A DNA stretch of 64,000 nucleotides from Breviolum minutum Mf 1.05b.01 (lineage: Eukaryota > Sar > Dinophyceae > Suessiales > Symbiodiniaceae). The DNA is taken from positions 1-64,000 of the forward strand of contig DF240812.1 in NCBI GenBank assembly GCA_000507305.1, in the 5' to 3' direction. How positions within the stretch are numbered: position 1 is the stretch's first letter; every line of letters begins with the position of its first letter. The translations under genes were made by a program, and so were the position numbers. Under the pieces are notes generated by a model. That model did no database searches. It was not told the origin of the DNA and saw only the letters and a program-made list of their open reading frames with translations. This document shows positions 10,112 through 20,536 of this stretch, piece by piece.

Positions 10112-10207
10112 TTATTTTTTGGTTGGCTGGCCAAAATCAAGTCTCCCTTGTCCCCCGATACATTTTTGGATACCACAGATGGTACCTATGAAGCAAATCC
10201 AAGAAAA

Positions 10208-10312
10208 GTGGTGGTTTATATATGTTTTTTTAATTTTCACCCCGATCCCTGTGGAGATCATCCAATTTGACTATATAATATTTTTCAAGTGGGTTGGTTC
10301 AACCACCAACTA
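10208..10312 (+). mobile_element. IE-C, copy 2
   Basis: gtggtggtttatata to ggttcaaccaccaactag, with ttttcaccccgatccctg and tccaatttgac inside. Confidence 0.85.
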
Positions 10313-10313
10313 G

Positions 10314-10432
10314 AAAAAAATGGTTGTTTAGGGTATGTAGGTGATTATTCTACCCACTTATGTGGGGATTTATGATTTATAATGACCAACCATGAAATAA
10401 GGATCCCTATAAATAACCAGTATCGTTATTAG
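10314..10432 (+). mobile_element. IE-G, diverged
   Basis: ggttgtttagggtatgtagg...ctacccacttatgtgggg...accatgaaataaggatcccta...aaccag. Confidence 0.6.
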
Positions 10433-10489
10433 TATGATGACAGCCAGGTATGTTGAAAAATCTTCGCCATCTTCGCCACGAATCGCCAG

Positions 10490-10644
10490 GTGGAGGAGAT
10501 CCTCTGCAATGCTTTGGCGGAACTGCCCGAGGAGTTTGCCGGGCAGTGCCCAACCAATGAGCAGCTTGTGGGGGTGGTGGGAGTTGAGCGAATCAGCGAA
10601 TCGACCCTCCCCAAGAAGCAGCAAATGTATACCCTCCCCAAATG
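10490..10644 (+). CDS. Exon, acidic helical protein segment
   Basis: Acceptor cgccag ends at 10489. The frame is VEEILCNALAELPEEFAGQC, then PTNEQLVGVVGVERISESTL and KKQQM, with high G+C and alternating charged and hydrophobic residues typical of helices. A GT within the left end of IE-L (gggtgtttcc) at 10645 could be the donor. Phase 0 at the start fits the exon ending 9651. No family is recognised. Confidence 0.5.
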
Positions 10645-10749
10645 GGTGTTTCCAAAAATAGGGGTACCCCACAATGGATGCTTTATAATGGAAAATCCCA
10701 TTAACATGGATGATTTGGGGGGAAAACCCACTATTTTCGGAAACATCCA
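10643..10749. mobile_element. IE-L, copy 2
   Basis: gggtgtttccaaaaatagggg to attttcggaaacatccaa; interior includes ttggggggaaaaccc. Confidence 0.75.
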
Positions 10750-10819
10750 AATAGAGGGGTGAATCTCATCTGTTTTGTTGTGGTTGGTTTCTTTTGGATC
10801 TCTAAACCAACCAGCACCA

Positions 10820-10974
10820 GTTTTGAGATATGTACTATGATTCTTATAGGGAATGGGCTGATCAAATTGCCTATACATTTGCCCTATATGATTGATGCAA
10901 TTGAACGCAGTGTGCTACCTGTTGATACTGCAAGCAATGGAGACCATGCTACTACTGTTTATACCCTTTCGTAA
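10820..10974 (+). CDS. Possible C-terminal exon
   Basis: Open to a TAA at 10972-10974, giving LIKLPIHLPYMIDAIERSVL then PVDTASNGDHATTVYTLS. Composition is protein-like though codon third positions are AT-rich. The 5' boundary is not fixed. Could continue the gene of 10490-10644, which is unproven. Confidence 0.35.
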
Positions 10975-11230
10975 TTTCACAGTTTTTCCCTCTTGCCTTG
11001 AGTGGTGCCAATGGCAATGAGTAGGAAGTTCTAGATGCTTTCCAATATTTCTTATTTCCATTCAGAAGATTGAAATATGATTTCCCATTTGACCGCTATT
11101 TTCCAATGGGGCCCTTGAAATTTCATCATTTAATCCAGACTTGTACCTCACAACCGTTACCTTGACCAGAAATAAGCCTTGAGGTTTCTTCAGGAGCAGT
11201 AGTGTCTACTCTAAGTATCTCATTTCTGGT

Positions 11231-11344
11231 GGTGGTGGGGTACAAGTAGGGGTGAAATAACCCCAGTGAACACCTATGAATTTTCGGCCATTTATAGGAG
11301 TTATTTCACCCTGTTTATATTTGGATCCGGGGACCACCTTGTAG
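11231..11344. mobile_element. IE-D copy
   Basis: tacaagtaggggtgaaataac...ttcggccatttataggagtt...ccggggaccaccttgtag. Confidence 0.7.
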
Positions 11345-11654
11345 TTTTTCTTTTTTGCGAGCTAGTCATCATGATTCCATAAAGTTCAAAGCTTACAGCA
11401 AGTGATGCATCAACCCAGTCACTGCTCACTTTAGATACGGCCCAACATGTCCAACTGCCGACTCAACCAATGACAAATTGGTGGTTAGAGCCTAACAAAT
11501 TACCCCAAAATAAAAGGATCACTCACCTTTTAGTTACAAAGCGAAATACTGGTATATTTACGTACATGAATGGTCAACTTTTATAGTAATTCGTTAAATT
11601 TCCGGGTGTGTAATCATCTCAAATGGTAAATCCCATAATTCATCCTTAAATCAT

Positions 11655-11783
11655 GTAAGGTGGGCCCCATACCAGTTACAAGTAGGGCTATTCTTTACTT
11701 ATAGGGGATAGAACCCCACTTATTACCAATTCATAAGGTGTTATAATTAACTCCATTCATAACTGGTAGGGGCCCACCTTGTT
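11655..11783. mobile_element. IE-D copy, complete
   Basis: taaggtgggccccataccag at left, aactggtaggggcccacctt at right. Confidence 0.85.
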
Positions 11784-11893
11784 GAATTCAACCCCCCAAA
11801 CAATTTTTCAGCAACCCCCGAGTTTTAACTGGTAGTGGACCGCCCTCCTCCTTTAAGCCTGTTTTTTTGTTTCAACCCTTTGAGATTGAGATG

Positions 11894-12062
11894 GGGGAAC
11901 ATAAACACACCACTTACCAATGTATACGTATAAGGCCATTTTATAATAGGAGTTATTTCACTACATTTATATCACATCAACACACTTATAGGGGATATAT
12001 ATCCCCACTTACCAATTTATAAGGCCATTTATAGGAGTTATAACCTACTGGGTAGGGGACAT
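11894..12062. mobile_element. IE-D-like units in tandem
   Basis: Two copies of 'cacttaccaat.tata..aaggccattt.ata.gagttat' separated by acatcaacacac. Confidence 0.55.
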
Positions 12063-12109
12063 CAACACATTTGAAGTGCTCGTTTTTTTCCTGCGGCAAA
12101 AATCTTCAG

Positions 12110-12160
12110 GTACTTCCGTCTCCAGGGCAATGGCGAGACATCAACGAGCGCTCCATCTAG
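12110..12160 (+). CDS. Short internal exon
   Basis: Bounded by cttcag and a strong donor, tag|GTGAGAG. The 51 bases read YFRLQGNGETSTSAPS in one frame and GTSVSRAMARHQRALHL in another. Both are open, so the frame is undecided. Splice signals are better than its coding evidence. Confidence 0.4.
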   Translation, partial: VLPSPGQWRDINERSI

Positions 12161-12201
12161 GTGAGAGTTGACCCTGGTGAAATTGTGCGGCTTTGTAGGG
12201 G

Positions 12202-12335
12202 ATAATATCTGGTCAAATCTCATAGCGACCTCACACGAGGTTTTCACCCCAAATGGTGGTGAAGAGTAAGGGAAATCACTTATTTCAGGGAAATCTAGTT
12301 TTGTGAAATATTCTAATTCGACAAGATGATATGCC
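12202..12335. mobile_element. IE-K, complete copy
   Basis: atatctggtcaaatctcatag to aatattctaattcgacaagat; interior acctcacacgaggttttcacc and tggtgaagagtaaggg. Confidence 0.75.
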
Positions 12336-12411
12336 TCAGTTCTATAGGGATATCCATGTATACAGCTAATTATTGGACTGGATGTTGAAAGAAACAACCC
12401 TCAACAAACAT

Positions 12412-12517
12412 TTGGGGGTTTCCTAAAAAGGTGGTACCCAACAACCATGAGTTTTCCTACTAAAAATTATCATTTTGGGGTGTGAAATGGGGGGTACCCC
12501 TATTTTCGGAAACACCT
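12412..12517. mobile_element. IE-L, copy 3
   Basis: gggggtttcctaaaaaggtgg to cccctattttcggaaacacc. Confidence 0.75.
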
Positions 12518-12609
12518 ATTTGTTCCCTGTTATCACTGGAAAAAAAACACGTTGTTTTTACCGCCGTTTCCCGGTAAACCCGACGGTTCAAGGCCCACCT
12601 TGAATGCAG

Positions 12610-12693
12610 CTCAAGAAGCAGAGCTTCGGGAAGAGAAATGGCTCTTCGAGGCGCGCCAAAGATGATCGAGATACAAACTACTGCCAGCTATAG
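12610..12693 (+). CDS. Internal exon
   Basis: Acceptor atgcag ends at 12609 and the donor is tatag|GTAAAT. One frame is open through the donor (SRSRASGREMALRGAPKMIE then IQTTASY). A second frame, KKQSFGKRNGSSRRAKDDRD, ends with TAG exactly at the boundary. The upstream 'aaggcccaccttg' is an IE-D right end, so an introner precedes the exon. Confidence 0.45.
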   Translation, partial: LKKQSFGKRNGSSRRAKDDRDTNYCQL

Positions 12694-12780
12694 GTAAATG
12701 GTTAAAATAAATGGGTTGTTTCACCTATACTTACTTATATATGTGGGGTATATTGGAGTTATAACCCTCTGATCCTAACC

Positions 12781-12887
12781 TAGCTGGTGGTTTCAAATTG
12801 TTTTTTTGAATTTTTACCTCGATACTTGGGGAAAGATGAACCAACCCATTTTGACTGATATTTTTCAAATGGGCTGTAACCACCAAC
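12781..12887 (+). mobile_element. IE-C, copy 3
   Basis: ctggtggtttcaaattg to gggctgtaaccaccaacac. Confidence 0.8.
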
Positions 12888-13074
12888 ACAACTTTAGTTT
12901 TATCAAAACGGTTCAAATGGAAGGCAAACATTTCTTTTTGTTGTTTTTAAACTGTTTTTTGTAGATACTTGGTTTGGAATATGTTTGAAAGTGGATGGAA
13001 ATCCCCAATCAACTTTTTGTAGGTGGTCATTTTTTCCTCATTTTTTAGGGCATGTTTGCTTTTAGATTTTGAAG

Positions 13075-13145
13075 AAGTTGGTGGGACGTGCTGTCGCCCA
13101 AATCCGCTACTTTGCCGCGTTGGAAATTCGGGCAGCGACACAGTT
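13075..13145 (+). CDS. Possible exon
   Basis: After tttgaag the frame gives KLVGRAVAQIRYFAALEIRA, then ATQ, to a GTACTT donor at 13146. A second frame over the same bases (GGTCCRPNPLLCRVGNSGSD) is also open, so the frame is uncertain. G+C-rich against AT-rich flanks. Confidence 0.35.
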
Positions 13146-13342
13146 GTACTTTTATACCTTCAATTCAAGAAATGAAAAAAATCAAGATGATCCTGTTCTT
13201 CAATGATCTTCATCTATTTTTGTTTTTACTCTGAGATATTACTGAATATGTGTAAATATATTTATATTGTGTTTACACTGATGTTGCAAAGTATCATTAT
13301 TGTTTCGTTTTCATAGTTTCCTTAGCCATGACCTACTCGTAG

Positions 13343-13463
13343 TTTTTACACTGCATCAATTGGCCGAAAATTGGCTCAAGATCGACCTTGAAAGGTTCTC
13401 CATCGGATCGATCGCAGTGTTTCCAATGCAGATTTTTTCTTGGGATCCCCGCACCTTTAAAAG
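13343..13463 (+). CDS. Internal exon, unknown protein
   Basis: Acceptor ctcgtag ends at 13342 and the donor is aaaag|GTAATC. The frame reads LHQLAENWLKIDLERFSIGS then IAVFPMQIFSWDPRTFKR without a stop, a convincing globular sequence rich in aromatic residues. A degenerate IE-C follows in the intron. The bases ttggctcaag inside this exon match the last ten of the dinoflagellate spliced leader but are better explained as codons. Confidence 0.6.
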
Positions 13464-13481
13464 GTAATCCTGAGGGGTGGA

Positions 13482-13731
13482 GCCAGGTTTTTCAATATCT
13501 TTTTCATTTTTTTAAAGAGATTTTGGAGGTTGGTCTAAGTACCCATTTAGGTAGTGCTTTGAAAGACTCCGTATTCTTATTCTTGGGTAGATGATCATAA
13601 TTTTTGAGGTGGGTGGCTCAACCATCAACCGGGGTACCAAACCCTGAAACTAACAGCAAACGCCCCTGGAAATCCGGAGATTCCATTGGCAACCATCATT
13701 TTGAGGTTCCATGTTAAACGTTGTGGGTGTA
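13482..13731. mobile_element. Degenerate IE-C then IE-A
   Basis: ccaggtttttcaatatctttt...ggtggctcaaccatcaacc is IE-C-like; accctgaaactaacagcaaac...ttccatgttaaacgttgtggg is IE-A-like. Confidence 0.45.
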
Positions 13732-14117
13732 ATATTTGTTCACTTTATTGAAATTTGCGAGTTGGTCCGGTCCAGGTTTGGAAAAAAAACAAAGTTTGTG
13801 GTCCCGATGTTTGGTGACTGCCTTGTAACATCCAGATCTTTGTAGCCCTTAATGATGGGATGAAAAGGGATGAAAAGGGAATTCGTTTTTTTTGAAGATT
13901 GTATAATCAAATACCAGCTCAAATTTGCAGAAGCGAAAAACAAACATTTACCACTCTTGATGTTTTGGTATAGAAAAGGTTGAGATAAACCTGTAAAAAA
14001 ATCATAGGTAACTCCTCAAAAGCTCAATTCACCAACAAAACGCAAAGCAACCAAACCAACCAAGAACCAATCAAACCAACCCTTGTTGATCCTTGCCACA
14101 TCATTTCAAAAAGTGCA

Positions 14118-14351
14118 ATGGCTTGCAGCTCTTGGCGTGTGGGTGACCGAGCGGAATGCTACAGTGTTACGCATGGTGCTTGGTGTAAATGCGACATTAT
14201 CGAGTTGAAAAGCGAAGGTGTCATCGTGAGATATCAAGCTCCTAATGGGCCGCTTGGATGTGATTCCATCTTTTGGATTGTGATTTTTGGTGACGTTAAC
14301 GGAGGTCCACATGTGATGTCGATTTGTCGATTCGTATTCCCAAGCTGCTAA
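14118..14351 (+). CDS. Small SH3-like domain protein
   Basis: Intact single-exon frame of 77 residues from ATG at 14118 to TAA at 14349. The sequence MACSSWRVGDRAECYSVTHG, AWCKCDIIELKSEGVIVRYQ has the form 'VGD..E.YS...G.W..C.I......V.VRY', a small beta-barrel module widespread in dinoflagellate proteins as I know it. There it usually sits as a repeat beside other domains and is thought to mediate binding. The second half (GCDSIFWIVIFGDVNGG) is less typical. It starts after an adenine- and cytosine-rich leader without stops in sight of an intron, so it may be a free-standing gene or a terminal exon. Confidence 0.75.
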   Translation: MACSSWRVGDRAECYSVTHGAWCKCDIIELKSEGVIVRYQAPNGPLGCDSIFWIVIFGDVNGGPHVMSICRFVFPSC

Positions 14352-15179
14352 GCACTTGAAAGAAACAGTTGGGAAGAATAACGTACATTTTTTGTAATCA
14401 TGGTTATGTTTTTTATCGACCCTAGCTGTGATTATGATTATTTTTTATTGACCGTGAGCATATGGTTAATCAGTTGGAGAAACAAAAAGCCTTCTTATCA
14501 TTTCTGTGAGAGATTTGAAGGATTATTTTGAACTAGACATGTATTACGCATGCATTTATAAATCTTATAATATGTAACATTGCATATATTTGATTGATAT
14601 GAACATCTCCCTTACATAAATAAGGACATATTCCGGCAATAAAAGATCAACAAGAGTGATATTGTTTTAGACCTTGGCATATATATATATATATTTTTTT
14701 TTGGGGGGGGGTAGTGGTACCATCTTTCACCTTGCTTCAAGTTTGTATTAGCAATTGTGTTTTGATCATGTGAATAGTTCACAGGTTAGGTGGGTCTTTA
14801 CATCTAAATCCTATACAACTTTAAGGGGATTGAGAGAAGTGAAGACTTGAACACTTTATATATAAAGCCTTCTTCATTAGTGTTTCTTGTTGTGCTGTTG
14901 CCGAAAATCTGTTGTTTAAGCATCAAAAGGTATATTTTTGCCAAACAACTCCTTTGTAATAGTCACATTTTATTGTTTTAGTCCACCCGTTTGCGTTAAA
15001 AGCCCTAAACCCACCAAAAACAGCACATAAGCATCTACCAACACAAAACCCAAACACTCCATGTAACGGTATATTATACCCGGCATTTGGCCTGAAATGT
15101 ATGGTATATATATATACACATGTAGGTTTTGAATTAGGCCATTTTTTTTTAAGCATGCTGGGAAACTCACTGATATCAG
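14352..15179. other. No gene supported; TA run
   Basis: AT-rich DNA with a (TA)n run near 14682-14692 followed by T and G homopolymers, and another TA run near 15103-15115. Confidence 0.5.
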
Positions 15180-15383
15180 GAAATCCACCACCAAACTCAT
15201 CCACTTCGGTCATCCCGACCTTCGCGCGTTGGACCCAACGTCCCCAACGTCGCCGGGGTCGACCCTCTCGCCACGCGGCTCGCGGTCGCCACAGCGTGGG
15301 TCGTATCTGGCGACGGCACGGAGCTTTCCCAAAGATCCTGCACCGGTGTCCTTGGAACAAATTCCATCCCTTGGGGAACGCTT
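15180..15383 (+). CDS. GC-rich exon, Ser/Pro/Arg-rich
   Basis: Acceptor atatcag ends at 15179. All three + frames are open across most of the block. The frame with the highest G+C at third positions gives KSTTKLIHFGHPDLRALDPT, SPTSPGSTLSPRGSRSPQRG and SYLATARSFPKDPAPVSLEQ, a low-complexity SP/RS-type segment. Choice of frame is inference; the opposite strand is also open. The next exon (15868-16022) is separated by an IE-E introner. Confidence 0.45.
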
Positions 15384-15717
15384 GTTTCTTTGGTTGGTTT
15401 TGAAAGGAGGAACTTTTGTTTTAAGAGATTTGCAAAAAAATATGGTTTTTGGTTGCTTTTTTGGTTGTTGTGTTTGTTTTCGGTGTTTTTTGTTGTCTCC
15501 TATGGGATCAGTCATGTTTGTGTTGGAAAAGAATCAGCATGTTTACAATGAAAAACTACGAATTCGTTTGACTATATGCTTGCATTGAACAAACTAATTT
15601 GAAAAAAAATGAATAAACATCTTCAAATCATCCATGTATGGATCCTACACCATCCTACACCAATATACCAAAGTCATATGGGATCCGTTCTTGAAGACCT
15701 TTCCTTGCCACGTCACT

Positions 15718-15864
15718 ACTTGGAGGATACATCCCAGGTAGTAAGTGGTTGATAGTAAGTCCCCTAAGTGGGGTTGCGGGACCCCTTCCAAATGGCCGAA
15801 CTTCATGGCTTCTAAATGGGGCTGATCCAAACTACTTACAAGTCCTGGGATGATCCTCCAAGTA
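15718..15864. mobile_element. IE-E, complete copy abutting an exon
   Basis: tacttggaggatacatcccag to ctgggatgatcctccaagta; interior taagtcccctaagtgggg. The next three bases, cag, are the acceptor of the following exon. Confidence 0.9.
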
Positions 15865-15867
15865 CAG

Positions 15868-16022
15868 CCACAAGGCTATCGGATGTCCAAGAGGAAACAC
15901 TTCTACGACTGCAACGTTTGTTACGTCATGGAGACTTACGTGGAGCCCAACGGGCCTTGGCACGAGCCAAGTTGTTGAACGTTGATATCAAGTACGAAGA
16001 GTTGGAAGTGCCTTGGTGCTAA
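15868..16022 (+). CDS. C-terminal helical exon
   Basis: Begins directly after the IE-E copy (tccaagtacag) and ends at TAA 16020-16022. It encodes TRLSDVQEETLLRLQRLLRH, GDLRGAQRALARAKLLNVDI and KYEELEVPWC. Leucine and charged residues repeat with helical spacing; the RGAQRALARAKLL stretch looks like an amphipathic helix. Two bases precede the first full codon. This is the clearest case here of an exon whose 5' border is set by an introner. The protein family is not recognised. Confidence 0.75.
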
Positions 16023-16090
16023 GAATTTTGCCAACATAACCCGAAAGGAACATACCCTAACAGACCCCAATCACCAACTTGTTTATCTAG

Positions 16091-16188
16091 GTCCTGTGGT
16101 TTCAAACAATTGTTTATTTTCACCCCGATCTGGGGAGATGATCCCATTTGACTCATATACTTTTCAAATGGGTTGAAACCACCAACTA
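16091..16188 (+). mobile_element. IE-C, copy 5
   Basis: ctag|gtcctgtggtttcaaac to gggttgaaaccaccaacta; starts GT and ends near AG. Confidence 0.85.
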
Positions 16189-16351
16189 TTTATGTTTGCG
16201 AATTCCTGAATCATGTGGGGGTTGTCTTAGGGGATGCCTGGGGGTATGCGCCCCTCCACAGCTAGCCGTTGGGGTGAAATCTTATATCTCTAAGTTGGTG
16301 AACAATTTGGACCAACAACAATCTCGCCCAAGATGTACCTGTTCAAAATAA

Positions 16352-16940
16352 CTTGGATAATTAGTCCCTTTGCTTCAACAAAGATGATTCTGCAAGTTGA
16401 AAATGATTCATCCAAAAAGAAACTAATTAAAGAAAAAAACCGGCTTGTTTGTTTTTTAACACCGAAGCTGCTCGAATTGTGAGCAGTTCATGGGATGGAT
16501 GTTGATACAGAAAAAGTTTCAGGGAGTGCATGTTTTTATTAAAATCCAAGGTACAGAAATTGGATGAGGACGGAGAATTTGCTTTGCTTTTATCAAAGCC
16601 TCAAACCTGACGGAGAGAGAAGGATTGGAAGGGCGCGAGTGAAGGGCACGAGTGTTCAGATGGCTTGAGTTCTTGGATTGTTGAAATCCAAAATGAGATG
16701 TAGAAAGTTGATGAAAGTTGGATTGTTATACATATTTACATATTTGGTAGATGTATGATTATGTATGTGTCATATGTAATATGTACTGTATACACATGCT
16801 TGCGTATATATATATATATATTATATGTATATTTATACATCTATAGATGAAAGTTGTTGCAGATTTCTTAGGTGCAGTGAGACGGTCATGTTTTTCTCAT
16901 AGAAACAATATGTCTTTTTACATGAAGTCTGGCGCTCAAA
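16352..16940. other. No gene supported; TA microsatellite
   Basis: Contains a (TA)n run at about 16806-16822. No exon-like composition. Confidence 0.5.
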
Positions 16941-17045
16941 AATGATGAAACCAAGAAACTCCTCTTGGTTTCATGACAACCAGATGATTGCAGGTGTTCT
17001 TCCTGATTTTTCCCACCAGGAAACTATCATAATAGTTGGCTGGAA

Positions 17046-17287
17046 ATGGACATCCAGAGCCTTATTTCTGAGGAACATAATTTTCTTTCCGACTTCCAAG
17101 TCATGTTTGATTTGTTTCCTGCCAGCTATGTTGGTTGTGGTGGAGGGTTGTTGGAAACACTCACAAATAGATTGAACCTGTACATAGCAGCTGAAAGCAG
17201 CTGCAAAAGTGTGAGGTTGTTCCCGGTACCCAATGACATACGTGTCAACATCTGGTATGTCATACATTGGTGGCAATCCATTTCTAG
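17046..17287 (+). CDS. Probable exon running into IE-C
   Basis: ATG at 17046 opens MDIQSLISEEHNFLSDFQVM, FDLFPASYVGCGGGLLETLT, NRLNLYIAAESSCKSVRLFP and continues to ctag at 17287, where the GT of IE-C could be the donor. The opposite strand is open as well (17300-16971), so strand is not certain; acceptance of + rests on agreement with its neighbours. Confidence 0.4.
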
Positions 17288-17384
17288 GTTGTGGTTTCAC
17301 ATGTTTTTTATTTTCACCCCTTTCTGGGGAAATGCTCCAATTTGACCAATATTTGTCAGATGGGTTGGTTCAACCACCGACTAG
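17288..17384 (+). mobile_element. IE-C, copy 6
   Basis: gttgtggtttcacatg to ggttcaaccaccgactag. Confidence 0.85.
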
Positions 17385-18226
17385 ATTTGGAATCATGGAC
17401 CATGGGATGTTTTTGTTCCACTGTTTCTTTTCATTGAAACATGGAACATCACGGAACCACGTAATCATGGAATCACCTATCAGATTAAAAGGATATGATC
17501 ATCCCCGGAGTGTCGACGTTCACTGGTAAACCCTTGCTCTAGGGTCAACAAAAAATTCACCCAAACTCAGAATGCTGTGGTGAAAATTCTTTGGTTCCGA
17601 AGTGAAGGCCATCCACATCGTGAAAAAAAAACAAACGAGATGAGTTTTTTGTGTTTTGTTTTGGTACAATGATTTAAGTTTTTATATGTTTTTATGGTTT
17701 CATGGTTTTGAAGTTTTGGGGAGTTTAACAGTCACCAAAATGAAGTGGATGCCAAGCCAAGATCAAGAATAATAAAGCAGAACAACCAAAAAACAGAATC
17801 AAACATGAACCACTAGAAACCGATAGGAAAGATGCGAGTGTATTTTCGGTGTTGTTTTTGTTTCTTTCAGAAAATCTTGTGAATCTCCACAAATTTCAGA
17901 GAGTTTTAGATCACAAACACAGTTTCTGAAGAAAAAACTCGGCAACAAGACACACTCAAAATGCCATGTTCCCCATTTGTGTTCGTGAACATGTTGGATC
18001 CCCAAACCCAAAGAGCTGGCAGAACTGCTGCAAGTCTTACATTTGATTCCATGACTTCAAGTTGATTTTTGTTTAGGAAGTTTTCACTAAAAGCAACATA
18101 AAGCATGTATTCCAAAAGGGGACCAAACACTAATTTGTTCAATATTTTTTGGGGTGGTTGGCATGGATGATGTGAATTTCAGGGTCGATATTTTGTATCT
18201 TAAATTAATGATTGTTTTTCTGGGAG

Positions 18227-18287
18227 CTACCAGTTGATCTATAAGCAGTTTGCCAGGGACATCCTCTCAGAGATCAGTTTTCACTGA
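18227..18287 (+). CDS. C-terminal exon, short
   Basis: After tttctgggag the frame reads YQLIYKQFARDILSEISFH and stops at TGA 18285-18287. A pyrimidine tract (attgtttttctg) precedes the AG. Helical, charged sequence; family unknown. Confidence 0.45.
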
Positions 18288-18844
18288 TGAGCCGATGAAT
18301 GTTTGAGTTTGAGCAAAAAATTGTTTGTTCAATGCCTAGAACAAGTGAGTGCCCGGTGTGCTTGTTGTTAAATATACAGAATATACATCATATTCCTACC
18401 CCTACCGTTCCCCGACCATATATGATGTGACGTATATATAAGTATTATATATATATTATGTATTTTGTGTATGAATACACGTATATTCTGTATGAATATG
18501 TGTATATATATATATACATACGAACCGACTACATATGTTCCATGGCTATATGATGCTAAAATTATTCTGGGACACCCTTGACTGAGAAGTTGCACGGACA
18601 AACACACTCCCCAAAATCATCGAGCCCAGGTACCAAAAGGACAACATACTCCCCCTTTTTTTTCCGGGGGTATGTTAGGCATAACCTTAGCCAGGATGTA
18701 TTCACACCCAACTCAACTATTTACTAGCCATTGATCCTAACATAAAATTCAATTAGTTTGAGTATAGATAGTACCAGTAGCAAGATATTACATATATTAC
18801 AGTATATCAAACGTATGAAAAGGGGATATACATGGATATACCGT

Positions 18845-18903
18845 ATACACCCAATAAATACCTACTATATAATGTGTATATGGGGTTGATTATTAAGGGG
18901 CTC
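18845..18903 (+). mobile_element. IE-O, core segment
   Basis: tacacccaataaatacctac...gtgtatatggggttgattat; shared with 32760-32888 and, inverted, 41640-41790. Confidence 0.7.
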
Positions 18904-18915
18904 CCGTTTCAAGTT

Positions 18916-18993
18916 AGTCGTTGCGAAAGGCACCCGATGCTCCTTGGATCTTGTCCAGTGGAAGGGCACGGCATTGGCCTAAGGCGTGTGTGA
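18916..18993 (+). CDS. Doubtful short exon
   Basis: After ttag the frame SRCERHPMLLGSCPVEGHGI stops soon after; a GC dinucleotide follows gcctaag and could be a donor of the GC-AG type known in dinoflagellates. Weak. Confidence 0.25.
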   Translation, partial: SRCERHPMLLGSCPVEGHGIGLRRV

Positions 18994-19049
18994 AGTGTCT
19001 GAGGGTCTGTGGGAAGGGGTACCCAAAACGGGGGGGTTCCCGGGTAGCT

Positions 19050-19169
19050 TACCCTCCCTGAAACTAACATAGCAATCATAGCACCTGAAAATATGCCGGG
19101 CCCCAAAAGGAGAGTCATCTTCCAAGCATCCATTTTCAGGTGCTTTTGCTGTTAGTTTCAGGGTGGCTA
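19050..19169. mobile_element. IE-A, complete copy
   Basis: ttaccctccctgaaactaac to gttagtttcagggtggcta; interior has ggccccaaaagg and catcttccaagcatcc. Confidence 0.9.
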
Positions 19170-19193
19170 AGTGATGTAAGTTGATGGTCTTGC

Positions 19194-19330
19194 AAAGGTG
19201 GGCCTAACCTACCAGTTGGAAGTAGGGTTAGTTGTAACTCCACGTATTTCGGGGTGAAATAACCCCAAGAATACCCATTTATTTTTGGTGGAGGGAGTTT
19301 TTTTTTGAAAAGTGACCAACAGTTATGGCC
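19194..19330. mobile_element. IE-D, left part
   Basis: aaaggtgggcctaacctacc; the interior ttcggggtgaaataacccc is present, the right terminus is not. Confidence 0.6.
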
Positions 19331-19353
19331 CAAATGCCTCCAGAAATTGCTCG

Positions 19354-19470
19354 GATGTCCCAGGAACTGGTTAGTAAATAGGTTATAACCCCAATATACC
19401 CCATATATACATAGGTTGTAACCCCATTTGCTAACCATTGATCCTAACTTCCATCCCGGGACATCCAAGT
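19354..19470. mobile_element. IE-F, copy 1
   Basis: gatgtcccaggaactggttag to cttccatcccgggacatccaag; interior ggttataaccccaatatacc. Confidence 0.85.
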
Positions 19471-19729
19471 GCTGGTGAGGTTTGTTTTGTTATAAGAACT
19501 CGTGCCGCAAATTTGGTGTTGAATCGATACAGTAGTCAGACCTGTGTTTTTTTTGTTGGGTGAAGTTGTGCCCTAAAATGGGCAACAAAAAGTTGGTGTG
19601 TGTTCTTTTTTGGTGAAGGTTAAGGGCAACAGAAGATGATGCAGCTTGTGATATATCAAGTCTATATACCCTGGAAGTCCAAAAACCTTTAAATACATGG
19701 TCTTTCCGATAAGACCATTATTTTAGTCA

Positions 19730-19939
19730 ATGATGATTTGTGCAACTCCGTCTCAATTTTTCGGGAGTGTAAAGTATTCTGCACTGTCGCCTTCAGCAAC
19801 AGAAGCCATAACACACCGCCTTCCACGGTTCTTACGTGAAAAATGCCAGGGAGAATTGGTACTTCTGATATTTTTCTACTCTATCCACAGAATTTGTGAA
19901 GGAAAGCAACCAATTGGTGATCTTGTGGGAGAAACATGA
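19730..19939 (+). CDS. Possible small frame or exon
   Basis: ATG at 19730 to TGA at 19937, 69 codons including ITHRLPRFLREKCQGELVLL and ICEGKQPIGDLVGET. A pyrimidine-rich stretch ending ccacag at 19891 suggests the last part might be an exon on its own. No family. Confidence 0.3.
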   Translation: MMICATPSQFFGSVKYSALSPSATEAITHRLPRFLREKCQGELVLLIFFYSIHRICEGKQPIGDLVGET

Positions 19940-20356
19940 GGGAATTGAGGAGCTTGGGATAAGGTGGATACTAAATTGTGCCCGTCCAACAAATTTTCTT
20001 TCAAGATTTTTGTTGGAGCTCATTCTGACCCAGTTTTGCCAGAAAATCCTAGCACAAATTGATGTTTTGTAATCCGAAAATGCTGGGTTTCCTACACAAT
20101 TTCCGGTTTATTCCGTGAATGATTTTGTGATGTCACATCACCCCCAATAGGTAGAGAAAATCATATAACTTAGCCATAGAACCTTTGTTTTTCAGGACTT
20201 GGATGGTGAAATTGCGAATATTTCACCTCAGATTTGTTGGATACTTAGATCTCTGTTTCAATCTCCAAGGTCGTGTTGTTTTGTAAGTTTTGGAGTGACG
20301 TCAGATGACGTCAACAAGCAGTAACCACTTTTTGGTGGGTTTGATCATGGTTGATC

Positions 20357-20479
20357 TACCCCACCCTCCCTGAAACTAACAGTTCGCCTGCAAATCGATG
20401 GTTGGAAGACAAACCTTTCCTTTTGGGGCCCGACCAATTTTCAGGGGCTATGATTGCTATGTTAGTTTCAGGGAGGGTA
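20357..20479. mobile_element. IE-A, complete copy
   Basis: ccaccctccctgaaactaac to gttagtttcagggagggta; the core gatggttggaagac is intact. Confidence 0.9.
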
Positions 20480-20536
20480 ATATTTGTTGATGGATTTGTA
20501 TCCATAATTTCGTTTGCTAAATGATGATTATGACTT

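Noticed and set aside
13371..13380. ttggctcaag, identical to the last ten bases of the dinoflagellate spliced leader
   Set aside because: It lies inside an open, well-bounded exon, and the preceding bases do not continue the leader match, so it is not a retroposed leader relic.
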